Shown here piece by piece: positions 1 to 5,438 of a stretch of 5,438 bases of DNA. The stretch is from Bacteriovoracaceae bacterium (GTDB taxonomy: Bacteria > Bdellovibrionota > UBA1018): contig JAHFAC010000150.1 in NCBI GenBank assembly GCA_023250755.1, positions 1-5,438 of the forward strand. Reading direction: 5' to 3'. Numbering within the stretch: the first letter of the stretch is position 1; each line of letters begins with the position of its first letter. A model generated the notes under the pieces. It saw nothing but the letters and a program-made list of their open reading frames with translations. It ran no database searches and had not been told where the DNA came from. A program made the position numbers and the translations under genes.

Positions 1-1
1 G

Positions 2-217
2 ATTTCGGCTTCTGCCGTTGCGTTAGAGGGAGACTCAGGACGCCCCTGGATGGTCGGTTTTATTTCTCTCGCAGCCGGGATGATTGGAGGATGTGTTTGC
101 CTTGCCTCTCCTTGGGCTTTACTTGGGGTAGGGTATTTTTGGAGTCGAATGGAAAAATTGGTGAGGCAGCGATTTCATAGCGTGGAGTATTTAGATGAAG
201 ACACTGTCATTTCATAA
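2..217 (+). CDS. C-terminal end of a membrane protein, probable ABC transporter permease (partial)
   Basis: An open frame enters from the left edge and runs 71 codons to a TAA at 215-217; the start lies outside the window. The visible part begins with a small-residue stretch containing LEGDSGRPW. One or two hydrophobic segments follow (about residues 16-47 of the fragment, rich in Gly, Ala, Leu and Trp), then a basic amphipathic patch (SRMEKLVRQR) and an acidic tail ending VEYLDEDTVIS. A hydrophobic end followed by a short charged tail fits the last span of an integral membrane protein. The permease call rests mainly on context: the next gene, an ABC ATPase, starts inside this one and is probably translationally coupled to it. 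The LEG...W segment also recalls ABC-2-type permeases, from memory only. The substrate cannot be deduced. Confidence 0.6.
   Translation: MSASAVALEGDSGRPWMVGFISLAAGMIGGCVCLASPWALLGVGYFWSRMEKLVRQRFHSVEYLDEDTVIS
184..187 (+). promoter_or_regulatory. Ribosome binding site of the ABC ATPase, inside the upstream gene
   Basis: GGAG lies 7 bases before the ATG at 195 and is embedded in the last codons of the upstream membrane protein. It supports 195 as the true start even though this creates a 23-base overlap between the two genes, an arrangement typical of coupled transporter subunits. Confidence 0.6.
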
Positions 218-917
218 TTTCAAAGTAGGGAGAAAACAAAAATCTCTCTTGTTGCATCTCGATACCGAAAGCCAGGGAATTCGATTTTCTTCGGGCCTGC
301 AGATCATTATTGCTCCTAATGGATGTGGAAAAACCAGCCTTCTCCAGTCCATCGCCGGTGTTTTGCCCATGCTTTCAGGCGAAACTAGATTAGACGGGAA
401 AAAAACCAGGCCAGAGCAAGAGGCGCTCTATACGTCAGAATATCTGACGTTTCCAAAATTCATTTATCCCAGTGAGTGGATCGAATTTGTTTCTGGCAAA
501 AAATTTGATCAAAATGCACTGGCCCCTTTTGTTGCCGGATTTTCAATGGCATCGCCTTTTAGGTCATTTATGGGGAGAATGAGCCAAGGTGAGCGACGAA
601 AAGTGACATGGCTCGCTGCACATGCTTCGAGCAAGCCTGTTTTGCTTTTAGATGAGCCTTTGAATGGGCTTGATCTCTCGGCCATTGAGTGTGCCCGTCA
701 TCTAGTTGAGGCATGGAAGCGAGAAGGGCGGATTGTATGCATTGTGGCTCACCAACCGGGAGAGTTTTTAGATCTGAGTGACGATGTTTTTTGGATTAAA
801 GGAGGACGGCTACATGCTTGGTCCCAGGGTGATGGGAATAGACAGTCTTATAAGGCACTTTCAGCCGAAGGATTTCGTAAAGAGGTTCTTCGACATTTCC
901 AGAGTTTGCCCTTATGA
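195..917 (+). CDS. ABC transporter ATP-binding protein
   Basis: A 240 aa stand-alone nucleotide-binding subunit that would power a membrane-bound ABC transporter, most likely with the permease whose end is just upstream. Motifs in order: Walker A APNGCGKT at residues 40-47 (Lys46, Thr47), signature MSQGE at 129-133, Walker B VLLLDE at 149-154 with catalytic Glu154, D-loop NGLD at 157-160, and switch His186 in IVAHQ. Some positions depart from consensus: the first Walker A glycine is Ala40, the signature is MSQGE rather than LSGGQ, and the expected Q-loop position seems to hold Glu82. The catalytic residues are intact, so the protein should still hydrolyse ATP. Size and compactness recall CcmA-like or ABC-2-type exporter ATPases. 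No other ccm gene is visible, so I do not assign heme export. The start is supported by GGAG 7 bases upstream. Confidence 0.88.
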   Translation: MKTLSFHNFKVGRKQKSLLLHLDTESQGIRFSSGLQIIIAPNGCGKTSLLQSIAGVLPMLSGETRLDGKKTRPEQEALYTSEYLTFPKFIYPSEWIEFVSGKKFDQNALAPFVAGFSMASPFRSFMGRMSQGERRKVTWLAAHASSKPVLLLDEPLNGLDLSAIECARHLVEAWKREGRIVCIVAHQPGEFLDLSDDVFWIKGGRLHAWSQGDGNRQSYKALSAEGFRKEVLRHFQSLPL

Positions 918-964
918 TGATTCTAAAGGAGAAATTTACTAAGAAAAGTCAAAGAGAGGACTGA
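914..964 (+). CDS. Possible 16-codon mini-ORF between the ABC ATPase and YceI genes
   Basis: An ATG at 914 overlaps the ATPase stop in an ATGA arrangement and opens a 16-codon frame (MMILKEKFTKKSQRED) ending in TGA at 962-964, 5 bases before the YceI ATG. The peptide would be short and basic, and I recognise no function. No clear Shine-Dalgarno precedes it, so translation would depend on re-initiation after the ATPase. It could simply be chance, or it could carry ribosomes to the YceI start. Confidence that it is a real translated unit is low. Confidence 0.15.
   Translation: MMILKEKFTKKSQRED
957..960 (+). promoter_or_regulatory. Ribosome binding site of the YceI gene
   Basis: AGGA, within the purine run at 951-960, sits 8 bases before the ATG at 969 and supports that start. 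A better match to the anti-Shine-Dalgarno, AAAGGAG at 925-931, lies too far upstream to serve this ATG. Confidence 0.6.
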
Positions 965-968
965 TTTT

Positions 969-1568
969 ATGTTTAAGAAACAATATAGAGCAGTTATTCA
1001 TTTATTTGGATTTTTAATCTATTTTACGGCTAACGCCGGAGCTACGGAGTTTAAGGTTGATCCCGCCCATTCTAATGTAGGTTTTACTATTCGACATTTT
1101 GTGAGCAAAGTGAGTGGTTCTTTTAAAAATTTTGAAGCGAACTTCCGATTTGATGAGAAAAAGCCGAGTGATTCTTCAGGCAAGTTCATCATCCAGGCGA
1201 GCAGCATTGATACAGGGAACGAAAAACGAGACAATCATCTCAGATCAGCCGATTTTTTCGAGATCCAAAAATTTCCTATTCTTTCTTTTGAGTCAAAGAA
1301 GATGGCGTCTGCAGGAGTCGGGAAATATAAGCTTGCAGGGGATATCACGATGCATGGGGTGACCCAACCCGCTACCTTTGATGTGGAGTATTTGGGGGCT
1401 GCCCGAGATATGGAAGGAAAAACCAGATTAGGATTTACAGCTACCTGCAAAGTCAATCGCAAGGATTTTGGCATCAGCTGGAACAAGGCCATGGACAAAG
1501 GAGGCTGGGTTCTGGGCGACGAAGTGGAGCTCCATTTGCAAATCGAGGCAGTTGAACAGAAGAAATGA
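969..1568 (+). CDS. YceI family periplasmic lipid-binding protein
   Basis: A 199 aa YceI-domain protein. The N-terminus is a good Sec signal peptide: a basic start (MFKKQYR), a hydrophobic core at about residues 8-20 and a likely cleavage after AGA (23-25), leaving about 174 aa in the periplasm. The mature part matches the family throughout: FKVDPAHSNVGFTIRH near its start (28-43), the SIDTGNEKRDNHLRSADFFE block (79-98), GDITMHGVTQP (124-134) and the GFTATCKVNRKDFGISW...LGDEVEL block towards the end. YceI proteins form a lipocalin-like barrel that binds long isoprenoid lipids such as polyprenyl or quinone chains; the physiological cargo is usually unknown. There is no lipobox cysteine, so it should be soluble. 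A single Cys (150) lies in the barrel region. Its stop overlaps the ampG start by ATGA, so the two are probably co-translated. Confidence 0.93.
   Translation: MFKKQYRAVIHLFGFLIYFTANAGATEFKVDPAHSNVGFTIRHFVSKVSGSFKNFEANFRFDEKKPSDSSGKFIIQASSIDTGNEKRDNHLRSADFFEIQKFPILSFESKKMASAGVGKYKLAGDITMHGVTQPATFDVEYLGAARDMEGKTRLGFTATCKVNRKDFGISWNKAMDKGGWVLGDEVELHLQIEAVEQKK
1565..1568 (+). other. ATGA stop/start overlap coupling the YceI gene and ampG
   Basis: The YceI stop TGA (1566-1568) shares bases with the ampG start ATG (1565-1567). Only a weak purine run (AGAAGAA at 1558-1564) precedes this ATG, so ampG is probably translated by ribosomes terminating on the YceI gene. Confidence 0.7.
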
Positions 1569-2800
1569 AGTCTCTTGTTCATGTTTTTGCAAGCCGCCGA
1601 ATGGCGATCGTCCTCTTGACTGGTTTTGCGTCAGGTCTTCCGTTAGCGCTTACAGGCGGGACATTGCAGGCTTGGATGGCTTCAGAAAAAGTGGATTTGA
1701 CACTCATCGGATTTTTTTCTCTCGTCGGGGTTCCTTATACATTTAAATTTCTTTGGTCGCCGCTCATGGATCGTTTCATCCCCCCGCTTTTAGGGCGGCG
1801 TCGGGGTTGGATGATGATTACGCAGTTGGCACTGATTTTCACGATAGCCTTTATGGCTTTTTCAAACCCTGTGGTTGCTCCAGGCGTGTTTGCTTTTATG
1901 GCGTTGCTGGTGGCGTTCTCGAGTGCGAGTCAGGACATTGTTGTAGACGCTTATCGGGCAGAAGTGCTTGAAAAAGAAGAGCTGGGCGCAGGAGCCGGCG
2001 TTTTTACCATGGGTTATAGGATTGCAATGCTGGTCTCAGGTGCCGGTGCACTCATCTTAGCGGATCAAATGTCTTGGCGATCAGTTTACCTCGTTATGGC
2101 AGGGGTCATGCTCATCGGAGTGGCAACGACCCTTCTCGCTTCTGATCCATTAAATTCTGCAAAGCCGCCTCAAAATCTACGTGAAGCGGTGGTGGTGCCA
2201 TTTGTAGAGTTTTTTAAACGACAGGGGACAGGGAGAGCTTTTGAGGTTTTGCTTTTCATTGTTTTGTATAAGCTTGACGTGGTTGTCACCTTGGCCATGA
2301 CGACACCCTTTATGCTTCAGTTGGGTTTTACTAAAACAGACATTGGTGCTGTTACCAAGGGATTTGGTTTTGCTGCTGCTCTTTTGGGGGGACTGGTGGG
2401 CGGAGCCTGGATGGTCAAGATTGGCGTTCATCGCTCACTCTGGTATTTTGGTTTGATGCAGGGATTTGCAGGCTTGTCTTATGTGCTTTTAGCGCACCTG
2501 GGACATCACTATCCTATGATGGTCACTGCAATCGCAGTCGAAAATTTTTGTAGCGGGATGGGGAATGCTGTTTTTTTGGCTTTTTTGATGAGTCTTTGCG
2601 ACAGGCGATTTACCGCCACCCAATATGCTCTTTTATCGAGTGTAATGGCTCTTTCTCGGGTTTTTGTCGGTGCCCCTACTGGATTTGTGGCTAAGCATTT
2701 AGGCTGGGAATCTTATTTCATAGTTTGCACTTTAATCGCGATTCCTGGGTTGCTTCTTTTAACTCGATATCACCATTGGAAAAACGAAGAATGGACATAG
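1565..2800 (+). CDS. ampG: AmpG-type muropeptide permease (MFS)
   Basis: A 411 aa major facilitator protein of the inner membrane. AmpG imports GlcNAc-anhydro-MurNAc peptides released by lytic transglycosylases, feeding cell wall recycling and, in enterobacteria, AmpR/AmpC signalling. The family signature is strong: GFASGLPLALTGGTLQAWM (20-38), VDLTLIGFFSLVG (43-55), FKFLWSPLMDR (60-70), the loop PPLLGRRRGW (73-82), SASQDIVVDAYR (120-131), GYRIAMLVSG (150-159), IVLYKL (232-237), ENFCSGMG (326-333) and ATQYALLSS (351-359). Hydrophobicity suggests about 12 spans. At about 410 aa it lacks the extra C-terminal spans of the 491 aa E. coli protein, as many homologues do. The start gives a short cytoplasmic N-terminus like that of E. 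coli. A possible oddity is DV at 238-239 where I recall GD in enterobacterial AmpG. No ampC or ampR gene is visible here. Confidence 0.93.
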   Translation: MKSLVHVFASRRMAIVLLTGFASGLPLALTGGTLQAWMASEKVDLTLIGFFSLVGVPYTFKFLWSPLMDRFIPPLLGRRRGWMMITQLALIFTIAFMAFSNPVVAPGVFAFMALLVAFSSASQDIVVDAYRAEVLEKEELGAGAGVFTMGYRIAMLVSGAGALILADQMSWRSVYLVMAGVMLIGVATTLLASDPLNSAKPPQNLREAVVVPFVEFFKRQGTGRAFEVLLFIVLYKLDVVVTLAMTTPFMLQLGFTKTDIGAVTKGFGFAAALLGGLVGGAWMVKIGVHRSLWYFGLMQGFAGLSYVLLAHLGHHYPMMVTAIAVENFCSGMGNAVFLAFLMSLCDRRFTATQYALLSSVMALSRVFVGAPTGFVAKHLGWESYFIVCTLIAIPGLLLLTRYHHWKNEEWT

Positions 2801-2803
2801 GGA
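2799..2803 (+). promoter_or_regulatory. Ribosome binding site of the thioesterase gene, overlapping the ampG stop
   Basis: AGGGA overlaps the TAG stop of ampG (2798-2800) and lies 7 bases before the ATG at 2811. This supports the start and suggests that the thioesterase gene is read on the same transcript as ampG. Confidence 0.6.
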
Positions 2804-2810
2804 TAGAATC

Positions 2811-3263
2811 ATGAGTACCACGAAAATAGTTTCTGAATTTAATCTCGCCAATTACAAGCACCCAGACCAATTCGGTGAGTGGTTGGGCTATGAATTGATT
2901 CAACTCGATCGTGATCATCATGCAGCAGAGGCAAGACTCACCATTCGAGAGGATCATCTTTCTCCCGCAGGGCGTGTTCATGGTGGGGTTGTGTCTGCCT
3001 TGTTTGATTATGCTTGTGGGGCCGCTGTTTTTTCGACTCTCAGCCAGAATGATTTCTGTTCCACGGTTGAACTGAAGGTCAACTATCTCCAGCCGGTGAT
3101 ATTGGGGGATGAGTTGACGGTGAATACACGAGTCGTGTTTCGTGGCAAGCGTCTTTGTGTCATCCATGGGTTTATTTATAAGAAAAATGATAAAAAACCA
3201 GTCGCGATGGCCACCGCCACTTTTAATGTAATTTCCTCCAAGAAATTAGAAAAAAGAGGATAG
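2811..3263 (+). CDS. PaaI-type hotdog-fold thioesterase
   Basis: A 150 aa single-domain hotdog protein that is probably a cytoplasmic acyl-CoA thioesterase of the PaaI/YbgC-like superfamily. The diagnostic segment is SPAGRVHGGVVSALFDYACG (51-70). It carries the HGG motif at 57-59, which starts the central hotdog helix, and Asp66, the likely catalytic acid. The following strands fit the fold: STVELKVNYLQPV, then a polar GDEL turn and a VNTRVVFRGKRLCVIHGFIY strand pair. The C-terminus is short and basic (SSKKLEKRG). The substrate (aryl-CoA or fatty acyl-CoA) cannot be told from sequence. It lies 10 bases after ampG with a good ribosome binding site overlapping the ampG stop, so it is the last gene of this run. 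No convincing hairpin terminator is visible in the 57 bases after it. Confidence 0.88.
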   Translation: MSTTKIVSEFNLANYKHPDQFGEWLGYELIQLDRDHHAAEARLTIREDHLSPAGRVHGGVVSALFDYACGAAVFSTLSQNDFCSTVELKVNYLQPVILGDELTVNTRVVFRGKRLCVIHGFIYKKNDKKPVAMATATFNVISSKKLEKRG

Positions 3264-3320
3264 CGAATTTTTAAGGCCAAGCAAAGCAGGCAAATGCTCC
3301 AAAGGTAACCCATTGATTTG

Positions 3321-5063
3321 TCATAAAAGCTCAAGCCCCCGGGCAATCAGTTCTGCTTTGTCTTTGGCTGTTTTTGAAATTTCCTCTAAGCGTGTTTTTG
3401 CCAGCATTTCCCACGAGGCATTGAGTTTTAATTTTGAGTTTAACTCAAGGAGTTCTATTCGAAGGAGCCAGTCTTTTTTATGGTTTTTTTCAAGTTCATC
3501 ATGAATTTTAGTAAGCTCTTCAGTAACGTCACGGTTATCATTTTCTCTGAGTTGACGAACTTGTGCATAAAGACGATTGAGTTCTTGATTGGCGCCCGTG
3601 AGGTTGGTCTTTGGATTTTGAGGGGATTGCCTGTAACCCCCTGTCGCGGCTAGATACTGTCCTCGATCAGCAGCACCGCCAAAGACAGAGGTTACCATCT
3701 CTCCGCAAGCCATATCGAAAGATCCCCACTCCGGACTAAAAAGGATCTGGTTCCCTTTTTTTACAGTGCATTGTTCAAACGAAAGAATCAAAACTTTCCC
3801 ATTCTTTTCAGTCATGGCTGAGAAAACTCCCTGAACTTCAATTCCGGATTGAAATTCAAGAATTACTTTTGCTCCACTTGTGAGGCCAAGGGTTTTCATT
3901 TCTGAAGCAGTGAGGTGGGCGGGCGATTTTCCTGTTTTTACAAGGCATCCAATTGGCGTGCTAAATCCATCGCGGTGATAGTTGGCTCCTTGATTTTGGA
4001 TCTCTCTGTCATTCCATGCCAGCTGTGTAGGGCCCTGAAAGCGTAAGTAATAGGGATTTCCCTTTTCATCTGTTGAAAAATCTGTGAGGACGCCGCTGAT
4101 CTGGATTCCAGAATCCAAGACCGTCGTTGTCGTGGTTTCTGACATCTTCGCTTTGGCTAATCCATCGATCCCTCCGCGGCGATAGGCCATGGTCAAAGAA
4201 AACTCTTCCAAGACTCGCGTCAGTGTCGAGAAATCTGGAGTTAAAAAAAGCTGGGGTTGTGGGCGGGTAATATCGTATGAGGTATTGATGCAATCCAGTG
4301 TAAGCTGTATTTTTTTGATTTCAGGTGAGAGGCAATGATAACTTTCGCCCACGGACGACAAAAGGCCAGCTCCATAAATTTTAGGCGCCGAAGAATTTCC
4401 TACCAAGCCATATTCCACTGTCCACCAAGCCATTCGGGCCAGGCAAGTGGCCTCGCTGACATAGGTGTTGGATGCGATGGTATCATTGAGGCGAGTTTGG
4501 CAGGTCTGGATCTGTTCTTGGGTGGATTTTGGATTTTCTTTGATGTCAGAAAGAGATCGCACTGCTTCGTATACCAAGATGTCCTTATTCGAAAAAATGG
4601 CTTTTCGAGAAATTTCACCATAGTTGAGGAGATATTGAGCGTATTCTGGATCGGCAACAATCGGAGCATGGCCGGCTGCTTCATGAACGATATCGGGCGC
4701 CGGTGTATAGGCGAGGTGTTCGAGCGTTCGCATTTCGCAGGCGATGGGAAGGATGCCGAGTGATTGAAATTCTAAAAACACGGCAGGAGGAATAAACCCA
4801 CTCACGGCCACGGCCCTCCAGCCAAAACGTCTGAGGCACTGGTCCATTTCTTCAATCAGGGGGATTCGCTCTGCGGAAATTCCGGTTTCTCTGAGACCAT
4901 CCAGGTATTTTTGATGAGCGTGCTTAGAAAAATAAGCTTTTGCAATTCGCAGGATGAACCTCCAACTGGCTTGGTCAATCGGGGTATAAAGTGAAGCATC
5001 CTGCTTTGCGATAAAGGGCAAAAGGTAGTCTGGTATTTTTTCTGTAATTGGGCGAGTTCTCAT
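3321..5063 (-). CDS. Long-form pterin-dependent aromatic amino acid hydroxylase (phenylalanine 4-monooxygenase-like)
   Basis: Read leftward; 580 aa from the ATG at 5063, or 587 aa from an in-frame TTG at 5084. Neither start has a recognisable ribosome binding site. I prefer the ATG because MRTRPITEKIPDYL fits the family N-terminus as I remember it. In 587-aa numbering, residues 17-300 are the iron/tetrahydropterin hydroxylase domain. DIVHEAAGHAP (131-141) supplies iron ligands His134 and His139, WWTVEYGL (220-227) supplies Glu224, and IYGAGLLSSVGES (236-248) is the next conserved block. The enzyme should hydroxylate Phe (or Tyr/Trp) using O2 and a reduced pterin; which substrate is not decidable here. 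There is no N-terminal ACT domain. About 285 further residues follow: a region with GFSTPIG (373-379) and two similar SGI..GV segments, then a helical, charged, probably coiled-coil end (498-587). Usual bacterial PhhA is only about 260-300 aa. This long form is known in Bacillus and others, but the function of its C-terminal half is unclear to me. Confidence 0.9.
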   Translation of the reverse strand: MRTRPITEKIPDYLLPFIAKQDASLYTPIDQASWRFILRIAKAYFSKHAHQKYLDGLRETGISAERIPLIEEMDQCLRRFGWRAVAVSGFIPPAVFLEFQSLGILPIACEMRTLEHLAYTPAPDIVHEAAGHAPIVADPEYAQYLLNYGEISRKAIFSNKDILVYEAVRSLSDIKENPKSTQEQIQTCQTRLNDTIASNTYVSEATCLARMAWWTVEYGLVGNSSAPKIYGAGLLSSVGESYHCLSPEIKKIQLTLDCINTSYDITRPQPQLFLTPDFSTLTRVLEEFSLTMAYRRGGIDGLAKAKMSETTTTTVLDSGIQISGVLTDFSTDEKGNPYYLRFQGPTQLAWNDREIQNQGANYHRDGFSTPIGCLVKTGKSPAHLTASEMKTLGLTSGAKVILEFQSGIEVQGVFSAMTEKNGKVLILSFEQCTVKKGNQILFSPEWGSFDMACGEMVTSVFGGAADRGQYLAATGGYRQSPQNPKTNLTGANQELNRLYAQVRQLRENDNRDVTEELTKIHDELEKNHKKDWLLRIELLELNSKLKLNASWEMLAKTRLEEISKTAKDKAELIARGLELL

Positions 5064-5133
5064 AGAGAAATCAAAATAACCCAAGAGTAAGGATCGTGCT
5101 ATAGGGGAGATGAAGAGGGAGCTCGAGTGGGTT
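5064..5133. promoter_or_regulatory. Divergent intergenic region between the hydroxylase and the small membrane protein
   Basis: Only about 70 bases separate the preferred starts (25 bases if the outermost candidates are used), so promoters for both directions must overlap here or lie inside the neighbouring genes. I see AT-rich stretches (5064-5080) and a TATAGG (5100-5105), but no convincing paired -35/-10 boxes. The absence of a ribosome binding site in front of the hydroxylase would fit a leaderless or near-leaderless transcript. Confidence 0.25.
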
Positions 5134-5295
5134 ATGGATCAAGCGGGTCGAAAGCCAGAATCGGAGCAGGAGGGGCCTTTTTGGACGCATCCTTATTTTT
5201 GGTATATCGTTCTGACGGGGATGCTTTTTGGCTTCCTTCTGATCATGGGGTGGGTTGCCTTGACGAATGGATGGATTCCCCAGCGAAGTGTTTAA
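5134..5295 (+). CDS. Small single-span membrane protein, function unknown
   Basis: A 53 aa protein from the ATG at 5134; an upstream in-frame ATG at 5110 would give 61 aa. The 5134 start is preferred because GGGAG (5117-5121) lies 12 bases upstream, a rather long spacing. The purine run GGGGAG before 5110 abuts that ATG and could not serve it. The layout is a polar, charged N-terminus (MDQAGRKPESEQEGPF), a hydrophobic span at about residues 21-43 (YFWYIVLTGMLFG...), and a short tail (TNGWIPQRSV). The predicted form is a bitopic micro-protein of the inner membrane. I do not recognise a family. The aromatic-rich WTHPYFWY before the span and NGWIP after it look like deliberate membrane-interface sequence rather than noise. 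No enzymatic motif is present. It stands between the divergent hydroxylase and the tRNA-Asn gene. Confidence 0.65.
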   Translation: MDQAGRKPESEQEGPFWTHPYFWYIVLTGMLFGFLLIMGWVALTNGWIPQRSV

Positions 5296-5360
5296 ACACC
5301 CCGCTAGACAAAGACACGAGTTTCGACTAGGCTGTTTTCCTAATTGTTTTTGATTACAGG

Positions 5361-5436
5361 TGGCCAGTAGCTCAGCTGGTAGAGCTCCGCACTGTTAATG
5401 CGGCTGTCGTAGGTTCGAGTCCTACCTGGCCAGCCA
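5361..5436 (+). tRNA. tRNA-Asn (anticodon GUU)
   Basis: A complete cloverleaf can be folded by hand. The acceptor stem TGGCCAG (5361-5367) pairs fully with CTGGCCA (5426-5432). The D stem is GCTC/GAGC (5370-5373 with 5382-5385). The anticodon stem CCGCA/TGCGG (5387-5391 with 5399-5403) closes the loop CTGTTAA, with GTT at 5394-5396. The T stem is GTAGG/CCTAC (5409-5413 with 5421-5425), with loop TTCGAGT. The discriminator is G5433, and CCA is encoded at 5434-5436. The GUU anticodon reads AAC and AAU. Only 65 bases separate it from the gene upstream, and I could not pick out a clear promoter there. The window ends 2 bases after it, so a following tRNA cluster cannot be excluded. Confidence 0.97.
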
Positions 5437-5438
5437 AA

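Noticed and set aside
2718..3167. 149-codon frame on the minus strand opposite the end of ampG and the thioesterase gene
   Set aside because: It runs antisense across two well-supported genes, has no recognisable motif and lacks a coding-like composition. It is a shadow frame.
3264..3320. Possible bidirectional terminator in the convergent gap
   Set aside because: Only 4-base inverted matches such as AGCA/TGCT were found, with no adjacent T-run on either strand.
4335..4763. 142-codon plus-strand frame opposite the hydroxylase
   Set aside because: It lies wholly antisense to the conserved catalytic domain, including the iron-binding motif. Its protein shows no domain.
5127..5330. 67-codon frame with a GTG start overlapping the small membrane protein gene in another frame
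   Set aside because: Its product has no coherent membrane or domain pattern, while the 5134-5295 frame encodes a clean transmembrane span.
5304..5330. Imperfect inverted repeat CTAGAC / GACTAG downstream of the small membrane protein gene
   Set aside because: The stem is 6 bases with a central mismatch and a 15-base loop, and no T-run follows directly. It is too weak to call a terminator or operator.
5361..5436. tRNA-Asn as an integration site for a mobile element
   Set aside because: The window ends 2 bases after the tRNA, and no integrase gene or duplicated tRNA 3' end is visible, so nothing supports an attachment site.

Overview
The window looks like ordinary chromosomal DNA from a Gram-negative bacterium. 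Two exported or envelope functions point that way: an AmpG-type muropeptide permease and a YceI protein with a signal peptide. The long, ACT-less, pterin-dependent aromatic amino acid hydroxylase is, from my memory of that family, scattered among Bdellovibrio-like bacteria, Bacteroidetes and Bacillus. Together with the moderate GC and AT-rich codon use, this makes a Bdellovibrionota-like organism my best guess, but the guess is weak. I see no insertion sequence, phage gene, CRISPR array or clear sign of recent transfer.

Layout. Positions 1-3263 are a tightly packed rightward series. It holds the last 71 codons of a membrane protein (probably an ABC permease), an ABC ATPase overlapping it by 23 bases, a periplasmic YceI protein 51 bases later, ampG (ATGA overlap with the YceI gene), and a PaaI-type hotdog thioesterase 10 bases after ampG. 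A 57-base convergent gap follows. Next comes a leftward gene for a 580-587 aa aromatic amino acid hydroxylase (3321 to 5063 or 5084). A short divergent gap separates it from a rightward gene for a tiny single-span membrane protein (5134-5295). The window closes with a complete tRNA-Asn (GUU) with encoded CCA (5361-5436).

How the genes fit together. The permease fragment and ATPase probably make one ABC transporter whose cargo cannot be read from sequence. YceI, AmpG and the thioesterase look translationally coupled, so they are probably co-expressed. AmpG imports anhydro-muropeptides released during wall turnover. YceI proteins are lipocalin-like carriers of isoprenoid lipids, and the thioesterase cleaves acyl-CoA-type thioesters. 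A shared envelope or lipid theme is possible but is inference. The hydroxylase is a separate transcription unit.

Nothing here amounts to a clearly new system. The points most worth a second look are the unexplained C-terminal half of the hydroxylase with what appears to be an internal duplication, the conserved-looking micro-protein beside it, and the coupled YceI-AmpG-thioesterase unit.
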